A stretch of 64,000 nt of DNA from Cryobacterium flavum. Lineage in GTDB: Bacteria; Actinomycetota; Actinomycetes; Actinomycetales; Microbacteriaceae. The stretch is taken from the NCBI RefSeq assembly GCF_900103805.1, contig NZ_FNIB01000008.1, forward strand, positions 62,001 through 126,000, read 5' to 3'. Position 1 is the first letter of the stretch. Every line of letters begins with the position of its first letter. A program made the translations under genes and the position numbers. The notes under the pieces were generated by a model. The model did no database searches, was not told the origin of the DNA, and was given only the letters and a program-made list of their open reading frames with translations. Below, piece after piece: positions 42,959 through 51,447 of this stretch.

Positions 42959-43363
42959 ATGGTGCACCATCGACGGGCCGATTCGACCCCTGCGGATCGC
43001 GTCCCGGAGAAGACCTGCGCGTCGTGTGGACGCCGGATCGAGTGGCGCGTGAAGTGGGCGCGCGACTGGGATTCGGTGAAATACTGCTCGGACTCATGCC
43101 GTAACCGCGGGGTCACCGCGACCGATCTGCGGTTGGAAGAATCGATCACGACCCTGCTCACTGCCCGGGCACAGACCGCCACGATCTGTCCGTCCGACGC
43201 GGCGAAGGCTGTCGGCAATGAGGAATGGCGCGATCTCATCGAACCGGCCAGGCGAGCCGCCCGCCGCATGGTCTCCCGCGGTGAACTGCAGATCACCCAA
43301 GGCGGCGCCGTGGTCGACCCGTCGACAGCGAAAGGCCCGATTCGGCTACGGCGGGTGCGCTAG
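42959..43363 (+). CDS. DUF2256/DUF3253 fusion protein
   Basis: A 134-residue protein joining a DUF2256-like zinc-ribbon (EKTCASCGRRIEWRVKWARDW, YCSDSCRNR; four Cys in CxxC pairs) to a DUF3253 winged-helix-like domain (EESITTLLTARAQTATICPSDA, EWRDLIEPARRAARRMVSRGEL). The two families often occur together. Function unknown; nucleic acid binding is plausible. ATG starts one base after the preceding stop, so co-translation is likely. Confidence 0.87.
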   Translation: MVHHRRADSTPADRVPEKTCASCGRRIEWRVKWARDWDSVKYCSDSCRNRGVTATDLRLEESITTLLTARAQTATICPSDAAKAVGNEEWRDLIEPARRAARRMVSRGELQITQGGAVVDPSTAKGPIRLRRVR

Positions 43364-43414
43364 CGATCACGACGGATAAAATTTGGGTAGGGAAGCAATA
43401 CGAGAGGTTTTTGA

Positions 43415-43995
43415 ATGGCGAACGATCCAATCCTGGTCGTACCGCATGCCGCCATCGAAACCTGGCTTCGCACATCTGGGGTCGCGTGGACGTTCGTTCG
43501 CGCCTCGTTCTTCCACCAGAGCCTCTCCACCACCCACCTGACCGACATCCGTGATCGCGACGAGATCATGGTTCCGGCCGGGCGGGGCGCGACCGCATTC
43601 GTCGATGTGGAAGACATCGGCGCGATCGCCGCGGCTGCCCTGCTCGACCATCGTCCCACGCCGACACCGCCTACACGGTGACGGGGAGTGAAGCCCTCAC
43701 CTACCAGCAGGTTGCCCAGATCTTGACGGACGAACTCGGCCGCCCCATTCGCTATGCACGGCCCGGCATCATGCGATACCTCCAACACGCACGCCGCACC
43801 CTCGGCATGCCGTGGGGAATGGTTTTGGTCACTGCCGCGATCTACACCACCGCCCGCCTCGGCATGGCGGGCGAGCTGACCGACACGGTGCGCGGGGTCC
43901 TTGGCCGGGAGTCCATTCGCTTCGCCGAATTCGCCCACCGCGAGCGCGCGGTCTGGAATCCCGCACAGACGACAGCCGCCCTGCCCACCACCTGA
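43415..43995 (+). pseudogene. NmrA-like NAD(P)-binding protein, truncated and frameshifted
   Basis: Two overlapping frames together give the C-terminal two thirds of an NmrA-type atypical SDR: frame one (43415-about 43656) carries TWLRTSGVAWTFVRASFF and AGRGATAFVDVEDIGAIAAA; frame two resumes with HADTAYTVTGSEALTY and IRYARPGIMRYL. The shift sits at about 43654-43657, in a CCC run where one more C would restore a continuous protein. The N-terminal Rossmann glycine motif (about 100 residues) is missing altogether. Hence a decayed gene; a base-call error could explain the shift but not the lost N-terminus. Confidence 0.8.
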
Positions 43996-44140
43996 CAATC
44001 CCGACTCTGGCCCTCGTTTCGTCGCCGAATGTCCCGGAACCGCACGCAGAGTTTGCTGATTCACCCGCTGCGGCTGGGAAAATTTCATACGCTTGAAGGT
44101 TCCGTCAGCTCACCGTTGAGTGCGCGGTGGTCCTGGAGAC

Positions 44141-44959
44141 TCAGGCACCGTGTGCCTCAATCGACACCGGCTGCCATTCGTTCCACGTGGCCAGTCGTGA
44201 CTCGTAGTCCTTCGTCGCGATGCCCAGGGGCGCCTTGCCGAAGAAGATGCGCAGTGGCGGCTTCTGTGCATCGACGACCTTGAGAATCGCACCTCTGGTA
44301 GCCTTCGGGTCACCGGGATCGTTTGCAGAGGGACGACGCGCCGCCGCCTGTCGCACATCGGCGTACTCCGCCATCTCGTCGCTGCGCGAGGCGGAGGGAC
44401 CCGACCAATCGGTCGAGAAGCTACCGGGTTCCACCAACGTCACGTTAATGCCGAAGCCCGCGATCTCCTGGGAAAGCGACTGTGAAAAGCCCTCGAGTGC
44501 CCACTTCGACGCATGGTAGATACCGACGGTGGGAAAGGCGCTAATACCGCCGATACTCGAGACCTGGATGATGTGACCCGAACCCTGCTTTCGCATGACG
44601 GGCACCGCCGCCTGTGTGATCCAGAGCGCGCCGAACAGGTTCGTCTCGATTTGAGCTCGGGCCTCGTCTTCGGTCAACTCTTCAACCATGCCGAAGTGAC
44701 CGAACCCAGCGTTATTGACGACGATATCGAGCTGGCCGAAGTGCTCGGCCGCCTCTTGCACGGCCGCGAAATCCGCGTCCCGGTCCGTGACGTCGAGCCG
44801 CATCGGCAAAAAAGTATTCGGGTACTTCTCAACGAGAGCATCGAGAGTTTCCAATTTTCGTGCGGTGCCTGCAACGCTGTCGCCACGTTCTAACGCAGCT
44901 TCCGTCCACTGGCGGCCAAACCCCTTGGACGCGCCAGTAATAAACCAAGTCTTGCTCAT
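44141..44959 (-). CDS. short-chain dehydrogenase/reductase
   Basis: A 272-residue classical SDR. It shows the cofactor motif TWFITGASKGFGRQW, LDVTDRDADFAAV, DIVVNNAGFGHFG, the catalytic Ser in IQVSSIGGISAFP and YHASKWALEGFSQSL (Tyr-x3-Lys), then INVTLVEPGSFSTDW. The start ATG at 44959 has GAAAGGA seven bases upstream. Many relatives are annotated as retinol/ketoreductase-like oxidoreductases; substrate unknown. It stands alone after the NmrA remnant. Confidence 0.92.
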   Translation of the reverse strand: MSKTWFITGASKGFGRQWTEAALERGDSVAGTARKLETLDALVEKYPNTFLPMRLDVTDRDADFAAVQEAAEHFGQLDIVVNNAGFGHFGMVEELTEDEARAQIETNLFGALWITQAAVPVMRKQGSGHIIQVSSIGGISAFPTVGIYHASKWALEGFSQSLSQEIAGFGINVTLVEPGSFSTDWSGPSASRSDEMAEYADVRQAAARRPSANDPGDPKATRGAILKVVDAQKPPLRIFFGKAPLGIATKDYESRLATWNEWQPVSIEAHGA

Positions 44960-45123
44960 GGGTATATTCCTTTCAATTGGCTGACCTACACGGATAACGT
45001 TCGACGAGGGCAAAGACTTCCCGCCGGCACGGGGGCGTCCGCTGTCGCTCACGCGCTCCGACCGCTTTACTGGTTGCGAACCTACAACGCCCGACGTTGG
45101 TCCAGCTTCTGGGCCGAGTCGAA

Positions 45124-45930
45124 TCAGGCGTTCTTGCTGTCGCGCCAGGCCAGCCAGTCGGTCGCCGGGCCGAGGTCGTAGTCGGGGCCGGTGATGCCGA
45201 CCGTGAACAGGCGGGTGCCGAGGTCATAGAGCGCGTTGGCGTCTTCCACCGTGCGCCCCCGCAGTTCCGTGGAGATCTCGATTTCGCTGATATCGCGGCC
45301 GACCTCGTCGCACCAGGCGCCGAGCACGCCGAGCTTGTGCTCGAGCACTTCGGGGTTCGAGAACGAGTGCCAGATGTCGGCGTGCTGGGCGACGATGCGC
45401 AGGGTTTTCTTCTCGCCGCCACCGCCGATGAGCACCGGGATATCGCGGGTGGGCAATGGGTTGAGCTTGGCCCAGCGGGCCTCGATGCGGTTCAGGCTGT
45501 CGTCGAACGCGTTCAGGCGGGTGCCTGGGGTGCCGAACTCGTAGCCGTACTCCTGGTAGTCGCGTTCGAACCAGCCGGCGCCGGTACCGAAGATGAAGCG
45601 TCCGCCGCTGATGTGGTCGATCGTGCGGGCCATGTCCGCCTGCAGGTCGGCGTTGCGATAGCTGTTGCAGTTGACCAGGGCACCGAATTCGAGGGTCGTG
45701 GTCTGCTCGGCCCAGGCGGCAAGGATGGTCCATGATTCGAAGTGCAGGCCGTCGGGTTCGCCGGTGAGCGGAAAGAAGTGGTCCCAGTTGAAGGCGATGT
45801 CGGCGCCGAGCGCCTCCACTTCAGTGAGCGTGTCACGAATTTTGGAGTACTGGGCGTGCTGCGGGGCGATCTGTACGCCCAGGCGCATGCTGCGGTTCGT
45901 CTGGTTCGTCTGGTTCGTCGTCGAAGTCAT
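45124..45930 (-). CDS. LLM-class F420-dependent oxidoreductase
   Basis: A 268-residue TIM-barrel luciferase-like monooxygenase-fold protein. Features are MRLGVQIAPQHAQYS, DIAFNWDHFFPLTGEPDG, LGCNSY-type loop GALVNCNSYRNADLQADMARTID, GRFIFGTGAGWFERDYQEYG and IPVLIGGGGEKKTLRIVAQHAD. These fit F420-dependent dehydrogenases. Substrate unknown. The first 14 residues (TNQTNQTN) come from a 9-base tandem repeat, and the family N-terminus begins at Met15 (45888), so either start is possible. Confidence 0.88.
   Translation of the reverse strand: MTSTTNQTNQTNRSMRLGVQIAPQHAQYSKIRDTLTEVEALGADIAFNWDHFFPLTGEPDGLHFESWTILAAWAEQTTTLEFGALVNCNSYRNADLQADMARTIDHISGGRFIFGTGAGWFERDYQEYGYEFGTPGTRLNAFDDSLNRIEARWAKLNPLPTRDIPVLIGGGGEKKTLRIVAQHADIWHSFSNPEVLEHKLGVLGAWCDEVGRDISEIEISTELRGRTVEDANALYDLGTRLFTVGITGPDYDLGPATDWLAWRDSKNA
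45894..45918. repeat. 9-base tandem repeat at the 5' end of the LLM gene
   Basis: The unit CTGGTTCGT is repeated about 2.8 times (plus-strand reading), encoding Thr-Asn-Gln units. Copy-number change by slippage would keep the frame, so it alters only a dispensable-looking N-terminus. Confidence 0.75.
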
Positions 45931-46022
45931 GGTTCAAGCCTAGGACCGGGCCCAGTGCTGGTCGCGACGCCCGGCGCCGAATTCAGCGCGGGTTCCCAGC
46001 CTTTCGCAGGCCCACCCTATGG

Positions 46023-46076
46023 CCACGGGCCCAGTTTATAAGCTGGGCCCGTGGACGGGGCCTGGGCCCCGTCCAC
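46023..46076. repeat. double-hairpin intergenic element, copy A
   Basis: Two GC-rich hairpins overlap: 46023-46054 (12-pair stem, arms CCACGGGCCCAG and its complement around TTTATAAG) and 46051-46076 (12-pair stem with a TG turn). They share GTGG at 46051-46054, so they compete. It lies 10 bases after the ffh stop and fits a bidirectional terminator. Copies B and C are at 49876 and 28834. Confidence 0.75.
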
Positions 46077-46085
46077 GAGCGGATG

Positions 46086-47675
46086 CTACCGGCCGAGCAT
46101 TTTCTGAAGCGCGGCCATTTCCTCTTCCGTCGGCCCGCCTGCTTTACCCTTGCCGGGCTGGGCGCCGGAGCCGAGGCCGAAGCCGGAACCGACGGCATCC
46201 GCTTTGACGGATTCTCCGGTCGATTTGACGCCCGAGGCGATCGCGGCGTTCTCGGCGGCCCGTTTGGCCGGGTTGCCCGACTTGGAGCCCTTCTTCTTGG
46301 CCACCTGCTTGGGCTTGCCGCCGTAGCCGGCGCCGGGGATCGGGCCCATTCCGGGAATGTTGGGCATGCCGCCCCTGGCGACGGTTTTCATCATCTTGGC
46401 GGCCTGCTCGAAGCGCTGCACGAGCTGGTTGACCTCGGTGACGCTCGAGCCCGATCCGCGCGCGATGCGCAGGCGGCGGGAGCCGTTGAGCAGCTTCGGC
46501 GTGGTGCGTTCGAGCTTGGTCATCGACTGGATGATGGCCTCGGTGCGCACGATCTCGCGCTCGTCGAAGTTTTCGAGCTGCGCCTTCATGGCACCGGCGC
46601 CGGGGAGCATGCTCATCATCTTCTTGATCGAACCCATGTTGCGCAGCTGCTGCATCTGGCCGAGGAAGTCGTCGAGGGTGAAGGTGTCGGTCGCGAATTT
46701 CTCGGCGACCTTGCGGGCCTCGTCCTCGTCGAACGCGCCCTGCGCCTGCTCGATCAGGGTGAGGATGTCACCGAGGTCGAGGATACGACCGGCCATGCGG
46801 TCGGGGTGGAACGGCTCGAAGTCGTCGAGTCCCTCACCGGTCGAGGCGAACATGATCGGGCGGCCGGTGAGCGACGCGACCGAGAGGGCCGCGCCACCGC
46901 GGGCGTCACCGTCGAGCTTGGTCAGCACGACACCGGTGAAGTCGACACCGTCCTGGAAGGCCTTCGCCGTGGCGACGGCGTCCTGGCCGATCATGGCGTC
47001 GATGACGAAGAGCACCTCGTCGGGATCGATCGCCTTGCGGATATTTGCGGCCTGCTTCATGAGCTCGGCGTCGACGCCGAGGCGTCCCGCGGTGTCCACG
47101 ATGACCACGTCGTGCACCTTCTGCAGGGCGTACTTCACGCCGTCGCGGGCCACCTTGACCGGGTCGCCGACGCCGTTGCCGGGCTCGGGCGCGTACACGG
47201 CGACGCCGGCCTGCTTCGCGACGACTTCCAGCTGCGTGACGGCGTTGGGGCGTTGCAGGTCGGCGGCGACGAGCAGCGGGGTGTGGCCGTCTTTGGCGAG
47301 CCACTTGGCGAGCTTGCCGGCGAGGGTGGTCTTACCGGCACCCTGCAGGCCCGCGAGCATGATGATGGTCGGCGGCTTCTTGGCGAATTCGAGCCGACGC
47401 TGTTGGCCACCGAGAATCGTGATGAGCTCGTCGTTGACGATCTGCACGACCTGCTGGGCCGGGTTCAGGGCCTTGCTGACCTCGTCGCCGAGGGCGCGCT
47501 CGCGCACCTTGCCGGTGAAGTCCTTGACGACCTCGAGGGCCACGTCGGCGTCGAGCAGGGCGCGACGGATCTCGCGGACTGTGCCATCGACATCCGCTGC
47601 GCTGAGCTTGCCCTTGGTGCGGAGGTTTTTGAACGTCTCGGCAAGACGATCTGAGAGGTTTCCAAAAGTTGCCAT
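46086..47675 (-). CDS. ffh: signal recognition particle protein Ffh
   Basis: GTPase that binds signal sequences and 4.5S RNA. The 529-residue protein has the N domain, G domain (GLQGAGKTTLAGKLAKWL as P-loop; VDTAGRLGVDAELM; TKLDGDARGGAAL) and a methionine-bearing M domain (DDFLGQMQQLRNMGSIKKMMSMLPG; SRRLRIARGSG). A long flexible C-terminal tail (about 80 residues, rich in Lys, Gly, Ala and Ser) ends in TEEEMAALQKMLGR. It begins 8 bases after the TetR gene. Confidence 0.97.
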   Translation of the reverse strand: MATFGNLSDRLAETFKNLRTKGKLSAADVDGTVREIRRALLDADVALEVVKDFTGKVRERALGDEVSKALNPAQQVVQIVNDELITILGGQQRRLEFAKKPPTIIMLAGLQGAGKTTLAGKLAKWLAKDGHTPLLVAADLQRPNAVTQLEVVAKQAGVAVYAPEPGNGVGDPVKVARDGVKYALQKVHDVVIVDTAGRLGVDAELMKQAANIRKAIDPDEVLFVIDAMIGQDAVATAKAFQDGVDFTGVVLTKLDGDARGGAALSVASLTGRPIMFASTGEGLDDFEPFHPDRMAGRILDLGDILTLIEQAQGAFDEDEARKVAEKFATDTFTLDDFLGQMQQLRNMGSIKKMMSMLPGAGAMKAQLENFDEREIVRTEAIIQSMTKLERTTPKLLNGSRRLRIARGSGSSVTEVNQLVQRFEQAAKMMKTVARGGMPNIPGMGPIPGAGYGGKPKQVAKKKGSKSGNPAKRAAENAAIASGVKSTGESVKADAVGSGFGLGSGAQPGKGKAGGPTEEEMAALQKMLGR

Positions 47676-47682
47676 GATGGTG

Positions 47683-48282
47683 TCAGTTTATCGGCCGAAT
47701 TGCACTCGGTGCGATCAGGCGCTCGACCGCGCGGATGACGTTGGTGCGGCGGCCCGCCATGGCTGCCGGGTCGGGAATGCCGCCGGGGGCCGGGGAAGCG
47801 CCAGGCTCGTGCACCCAGGCCGAGGCGATACCGAAGATGAGCGTCATGAGCTCAACCGGGTCCCACGCAGCGTCGACCCGTCCCGCCTCCTGCGCCAAGC
47901 GGATGCGGCGCACCTGCTCGTCGCGATAGCCGAGCATGACTTCGAGGGCCGGCCGCCATGTGCCGTCGGATTCGAGCCGCGCCCAGTCGATCATGCGCAG
48001 GTGGTCGCCGTGCAGCACCGCATGGTCGAAGAGCGCGCCGGCGAAGGCCGGCACATCGTGGTCGGTGAGTACGGCGTCGCTCGCGAACTCACGGAGGTTC
48101 AGTTCCAGCACCTCGAGGAACAACCGTTCCTTGTTGGAGTAGTAGGCGTACAAGCGCTCCTTGCTCGCCGACGCACGCTTCGCGATGCGATCGATGCGCG
48201 CCCCGGCGAGGCCGTAGGCGGCGAATTCCGTGCGTGCCGCCTCAAGAATCCGGGTCTGGGGGTCTGCTCCGTCGCGTGCCAT
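47683..48282 (-). CDS. TetR-family transcriptional repressor
   Basis: A 199-residue regulator with an N-terminal HTH (DPQTRILEAARTEFAAYGLAGARIDRIAKRASASKERLYAYY in three short helices; first and last blocks are the typical TetR recognition pattern) and a helical ligand-binding domain. It is divergent from an MFS drug-efflux gene with a 16-base palindrome between, the classic layout of a local efflux repressor. The minus-strand -10 TATGAT (48289-48294) with -35 TTCGTT in the palindrome predicts autorepression. Confidence 0.93.
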   Translation of the reverse strand: MARDGADPQTRILEAARTEFAAYGLAGARIDRIAKRASASKERLYAYYSNKERLFLEVLELNLREFASDAVLTDHDVPAFAGALFDHAVLHGDHLRMIDWARLESDGTWRPALEVMLGYRDEQVRRIRLAQEAGRVDAAWDPVELMTLIFGIASAWVHEPGASPAPGGIPDPAAMAGRRTNVIRAVERLIAPSAIRPIN

Positions 48283-48288
48283 ATCTCG

Positions 48289-48327
48289 ATCATAGCGAAA
48301 TATTCACTCAAAACGAACTGGTTCGTT
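48289..48327. promoter_or_regulatory. tetR promoter and palindromic operator
   Basis: Perfect palindrome AACGAAC-TG-GTTCGTT at 48312-48327. On the minus strand its half TTCGTT (48312-48317) is 17 bases from TATGAT at 48289-48294, a good tetR promoter. The plus-strand MFS gene starts 26 bases beyond; TAGAGT at 48340-48345 may be its -10, which would make its mRNA nearly leaderless. Repressor binding would block tetR directly and probably the transporter. Confidence 0.7.
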
Positions 48328-48352
48328 CGGTTTGCGCGATAGAGTCGGTCCC

Positions 48353-49846
48353 ATGCCCGGTATCAGCACAAATCAGTCCAGTTCCGCTCCGCCCGCGTCG
48401 AGGGCCACCGCGCCCCACCCCAGAAAGTGGCTGCTGCTCGCCATCGTGGCGCTCGCCCAGCTCACCGTGGTGCTCGATGGCACGATCGTGAATATCGCGC
48501 TCCCCCAAGCGCAGGAAGCGCTCGGCATGAGCGACGGCGACCGCACCTGGGTCGTCACCCTGTACTCGCTCGTGTTCGGCGCCCTTCTGCTGCTCGGCGG
48601 GCGCATCGCCGACTTCTGGGGGCGCAAGCGCTCCTTCATCGTGGGCATGGCCGGGTTCGCCATCGCCTCCGCCCTCGGCGGTGCCGCCCAGAGCACCTGG
48701 GAGCTACTCGCCGCCCGCGGTCTGCAGGGACTGTTCGCCGCGCTGCTCGCACCGGCGTCGCTCGCCCTGCTCACGGTGAACTTTCCCGGCGGCAAGGACC
48801 GCATCAAGGCATTCGCCGTCTATGGCGCAATCGCCGGCGGCGGCGCGGCCGTCGGCCTCATTCTCGGCGGCGTGCTGACCGAGTATGCGAGCTGGCGCTG
48901 GTGCCTCTACGTGAACGTACCGATCGCCATCGTGGCCATCGCGGCCGCGATCCCGGTCATTGGCGAGAGCAAAGCGCACGGCAACACGCGGTATGACGTG
49001 CCGGGGGCTGTTCTCGTGGCACTCGGCCTGGGATCCCTGGTTTTCGGCTTCGCGCAGGCTGAGAACGGGTGGGGCACGTGGCCCGTGCTCGTCTGCCTCC
49101 CGCTGGGACTCGTGCTGCTGGGACTGTTCGTGCTGGTGGAAAGCCGGTCTAATCATCCGCTGCTTCCGCTTCGCATTATGGCGAACAAGGTGCGCGGCGG
49201 GGCTTTTCTCACGGCGCTGCTCTCGGGCGCTGCTCTGCTCGGCGGGCTGCTCTTTCTCACGCTCTACTTTCAGATCGTGCTGGGCTACACCCCGATCCAG
49301 TCGGGCCTTGCTTCGCTGCCGATGACCGTGACGATCATGATCGGTGCCGGCGTGCTGTCGAAGTTTCTGGCCAGCACCGGAGTGCGCATTCCGATGACCG
49401 TCGGACCGGTCGTCGGCGCGGCCGGGTTGCTCTGGCTGACCGGCATCACGGTGGGCGGCAACTATGCACTCGAGGTGCTGCCCGGGCTGATCCTGCTCGG
49501 TGCCGGCCTCGCGATGATCTTCGTGCCACTGCAGAACGTGGCACTGTCGGGAATCGTCGACCACGACGCCGGGGCTGCGAGCGCGGCCGTGACGGCCATG
49601 CAGCAGATCGGCGGATCGCTCGGAACGGCCCTGTTCACCGCGCTGTACACCGCAGCCGTCAGCTCGTATCTGGCCGATAAGGAACCGTCACAGGCCGCGC
49701 AGTACGGCGCCCTCGTGAGCGGATACCAGTCCGCCTTCCTGTGGGCGGCCATCATCATCTTCGCGGCGGCGCCGATTGCGTTCTTCCTGGTGCGCCCACG
49801 CAAGGAGGACCTGCTCGGCGCGGGGTCTGCGGTGCACCTGGGGTAG
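48353..49846 (+). CDS. DHA2-family (EmrB/QacA-type) MFS efflux transporter
   Basis: A 497-residue, 14-span major facilitator of the drug:H+ antiporter-2 family. Motifs are LTVVLDGTIVNIALPQAQ in span 1 (typical D1 motif), GGRIADFWGRKRSFIVGM (motif A), an antiporter-type motif C region (AGGGAAVGLILGGVLTEYASW) and WRWCLYVNVPIAI. The start ATG at 48353 is preferred to the upstream TTG. It is divergent from and likely repressed by the neighbouring TetR regulator. Substrate unknown. Ends near element copy B. Confidence 0.92.
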   Translation: MPGISTNQSSSAPPASRATAPHPRKWLLLAIVALAQLTVVLDGTIVNIALPQAQEALGMSDGDRTWVVTLYSLVFGALLLLGGRIADFWGRKRSFIVGMAGFAIASALGGAAQSTWELLAARGLQGLFAALLAPASLALLTVNFPGGKDRIKAFAVYGAIAGGGAAVGLILGGVLTEYASWRWCLYVNVPIAIVAIAAAIPVIGESKAHGNTRYDVPGAVLVALGLGSLVFGFAQAENGWGTWPVLVCLPLGLVLLGLFVLVESRSNHPLLPLRIMANKVRGGAFLTALLSGAALLGGLLFLTLYFQIVLGYTPIQSGLASLPMTVTIMIGAGVLSKFLASTGVRIPMTVGPVVGAAGLLWLTGITVGGNYALEVLPGLILLGAGLAMIFVPLQNVALSGIVDHDAGAASAAVTAMQQIGGSLGTALFTALYTAAVSSYLADKEPSQAAQYGALVSGYQSAFLWAAIIIFAAAPIAFFLVRPRKEDLLGAGSAVHLG

Positions 49847-49875
49847 CCGTCCGGGGCTCCGGGCCCACCTTCCAG

Positions 49876-49929
49876 CCACGGGCGCAGTTTATAAGCTGGG
49901 CCCAGGGACGGGGCCCGGGCCCCGTCCCT
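49876..49929. repeat. double-hairpin intergenic element, copy B
   Basis: Matches copy A at 46023 over its length: a first hairpin with the same TTTATAAG loop but two mismatched pairs in the stem, then a perfect 12-pair second hairpin (49904-49929, CG turn). It lies between the converging stops of the MFS gene (49846) and the DUF2004 gene (49963), so it can end transcription both ways. Confidence 0.75.
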
Positions 49930-49962
49930 GAAGGACCCGGCCATAAAGCACCTCGTGCAGGG

Positions 49963-50466
49963 TCAGCTGTCGAGGGCTACCAGAACCGTGTCGCCGTGCA
50001 CGTCGATCGTCACGACCAGCAGGCCGTCGGTGTCGTCGGGGCTGATGGCGTACTCGAGCACCGCGAAGTGCGCCTCGCTGCCGTTGTGGTGCGGGTGAAA
50101 GCCGATGCGCTGCAGGCGCAGTGAGCGCAGAAAGTCGATCTGCTGGTCGCCGGAATCCCAGATGATGGCGTTCTCAATCGCCTCCTGGTCCATCTCGTCG
50201 AGCTGCTCGGCGATGTATTGGCTGGTCACCGACACCTCAGCCGACAGGTCGGCTACCAGGGACTCGCGCACCTGCGAGTCGAGGTCCTCCATGGCGCCGA
50301 TCATGGCTGCGGCAATATCAAGAGCCTCGGCGGTCACCGATTCTTCATCGGGCGAGCTGAGATCGATTTCGACGCTCTGGTCACCGAGTTCCGCCGACTC
50401 CGACCAGTAGACCTCGCCCTCGTCTTCGTCGCCGAGAATTCCGAAGAAATCGTGTTCGATGCTCAT
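49963..50466 (-). CDS. DUF2004 domain protein
   Basis: A 167-residue acidic protein (MSIEHDFFGILGDEDEGEVYW; LSLRLQRIGFHPH-like block DFLRSLRLQRIGFHPHHNG; FAVLEYAISPDDTDGLLVV). It belongs to DUF2004, seen in various bacteria often near toxin-immunity or housekeeping loci; no function is known. GGGAG precedes the ATG. It follows ftsY by 22 bases and is probably co-transcribed with it. Confidence 0.82.
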   Translation of the reverse strand: MSIEHDFFGILGDEDEGEVYWSESAELGDQSVEIDLSSPDEESVTAEALDIAAAMIGAMEDLDSQVRESLVADLSAEVSVTSQYIAEQLDEMDQEAIENAIIWDSGDQQIDFLRSLRLQRIGFHPHHNGSEAHFAVLEYAISPDDTDGLLVVTIDVHGDTVLVALDS

Positions 50467-50488
50467 ATCGCTCCCTTAATATTATCCA

Positions 50489-51364
50489 TCAGCCGACGAG
50501 TTTCTGCGCGAAGACGTGCGGGGTGAACCCGGTGAGGTCGTTGATGCCCTCACCCTGCCCGACGAGTTTGATCGGGATGCCCGTTTTCTCCTGCACGGCC
50601 AGCACGAAGCCGCCGCGGGCTGAGCCGTCAAGCTTGGTCAGCACGAGCCCGGTCACTCCGGCATGTTCGATGAACGCCTCGGCCTGGGCGAGTCCGTTCT
50701 GACCGGTCGTGGCGTCGAGCACGAGCAGCACCTCGGCGATCGAGCCCTGCTTCTCGACGACGCGGCGAATCTTGGTGAGCTCGTCCATCAGGCCGCCCTT
50801 GGTCTGCAACCGCCCGGCGGTGTCGATGAGCACGATTTCGATGCCCTCATTCTTCGCCTTCTCGACGGTTTGAAAGGCGACGGATGCCGGATCCTGCCCG
50901 GTCATCTGCGGCTTGACGATTTGCGCACCGGCGCGTTCGGCCCAGGTCGACAGCTGCTCGACCGCGCCGGCGCGGAACGTGTCGGCGGCCCCGATCACGA
51001 CGCTGCGACCGTAGGTGCCCAGAAACTTGGCGAACTTGCCGATCGTGGTGGTTTTGCCCACGCCGTTCACCCCGACGACCAACACGATGGCGGGGCGCTC
51101 GGAGAGCGTCAGGGTGGAGTCGAGAACCGAGAGCCGCTCTTCGATGCCTTCGCGAAGCATCCGCTGGAGATCTGTCGGGTCTGTCGTGTGGTACTTGGCG
51201 ACCTTGGCGCGCAAGTCTGCGATGACAGCTTCGGTGACATTCGGGCCGAAGTCGGCCTGCAGCAGGGCATCCTCGAGGTCTTCCCAGGTGTCGGCGTCGA
51301 TGGTCTTCTTCGCGAACATTCCGCGCAGTGCGCCGGAGAGGGACCAGGGGGTGCGTTCAGCCAT
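50489..51364 (-). CDS. ftsY: signal recognition particle receptor FtsY
   Basis: Membrane-associated GTPase partner of Ffh. The 291-residue protein is an NG domain: VGVNGVGKTTTIGKFAKFLG (P-loop), VVIGAADTFRAGAVEQL, IDTAGRLQTKGGLMDELTKI, VLDATTGQNGLAQAEAF and LTKLDGSARGGFVL. The acidic N-terminal A domain of E. coli is absent; only an amphipathic-looking start (PWSLSGALRGMFAK) remains, which can bind membranes. It is separated from smc by the sulfur block. Confidence 0.97.
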   Translation of the reverse strand: MAERTPWSLSGALRGMFAKKTIDADTWEDLEDALLQADFGPNVTEAVIADLRAKVAKYHTTDPTDLQRMLREGIEERLSVLDSTLTLSERPAIVLVVGVNGVGKTTTIGKFAKFLGTYGRSVVIGAADTFRAGAVEQLSTWAERAGAQIVKPQMTGQDPASVAFQTVEKAKNEGIEIVLIDTAGRLQTKGGLMDELTKIRRVVEKQGSIAEVLLVLDATTGQNGLAQAEAFIEHAGVTGLVLTKLDGSARGGFVLAVQEKTGIPIKLVGQGEGINDLTGFTPHVFAQKLVG

Positions 51365-51447
51365 GTCCTTAGCCTACGGGGACGGCGACGGCTTGCGCGC
51401 GGCGATCGGCTGCCCGGCTAGCGCGCGAAACGTTCCGCGCAACCTGT

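Noticed and set aside
43678..43995. The downstream NmrA frame as an independent gene
   Set aside because: It begins in the middle of a fold whose upstream half is in the preceding frame, and the sequence before its GTG (HADTAYT) is still family-like; hence a frameshift remnant.
44960..45123. Gap between the LLM and SDR genes examined for a small gene or repeat
   Set aside because: No open frame with a ribosome binding site, no hairpin and no tRNA-like fold.
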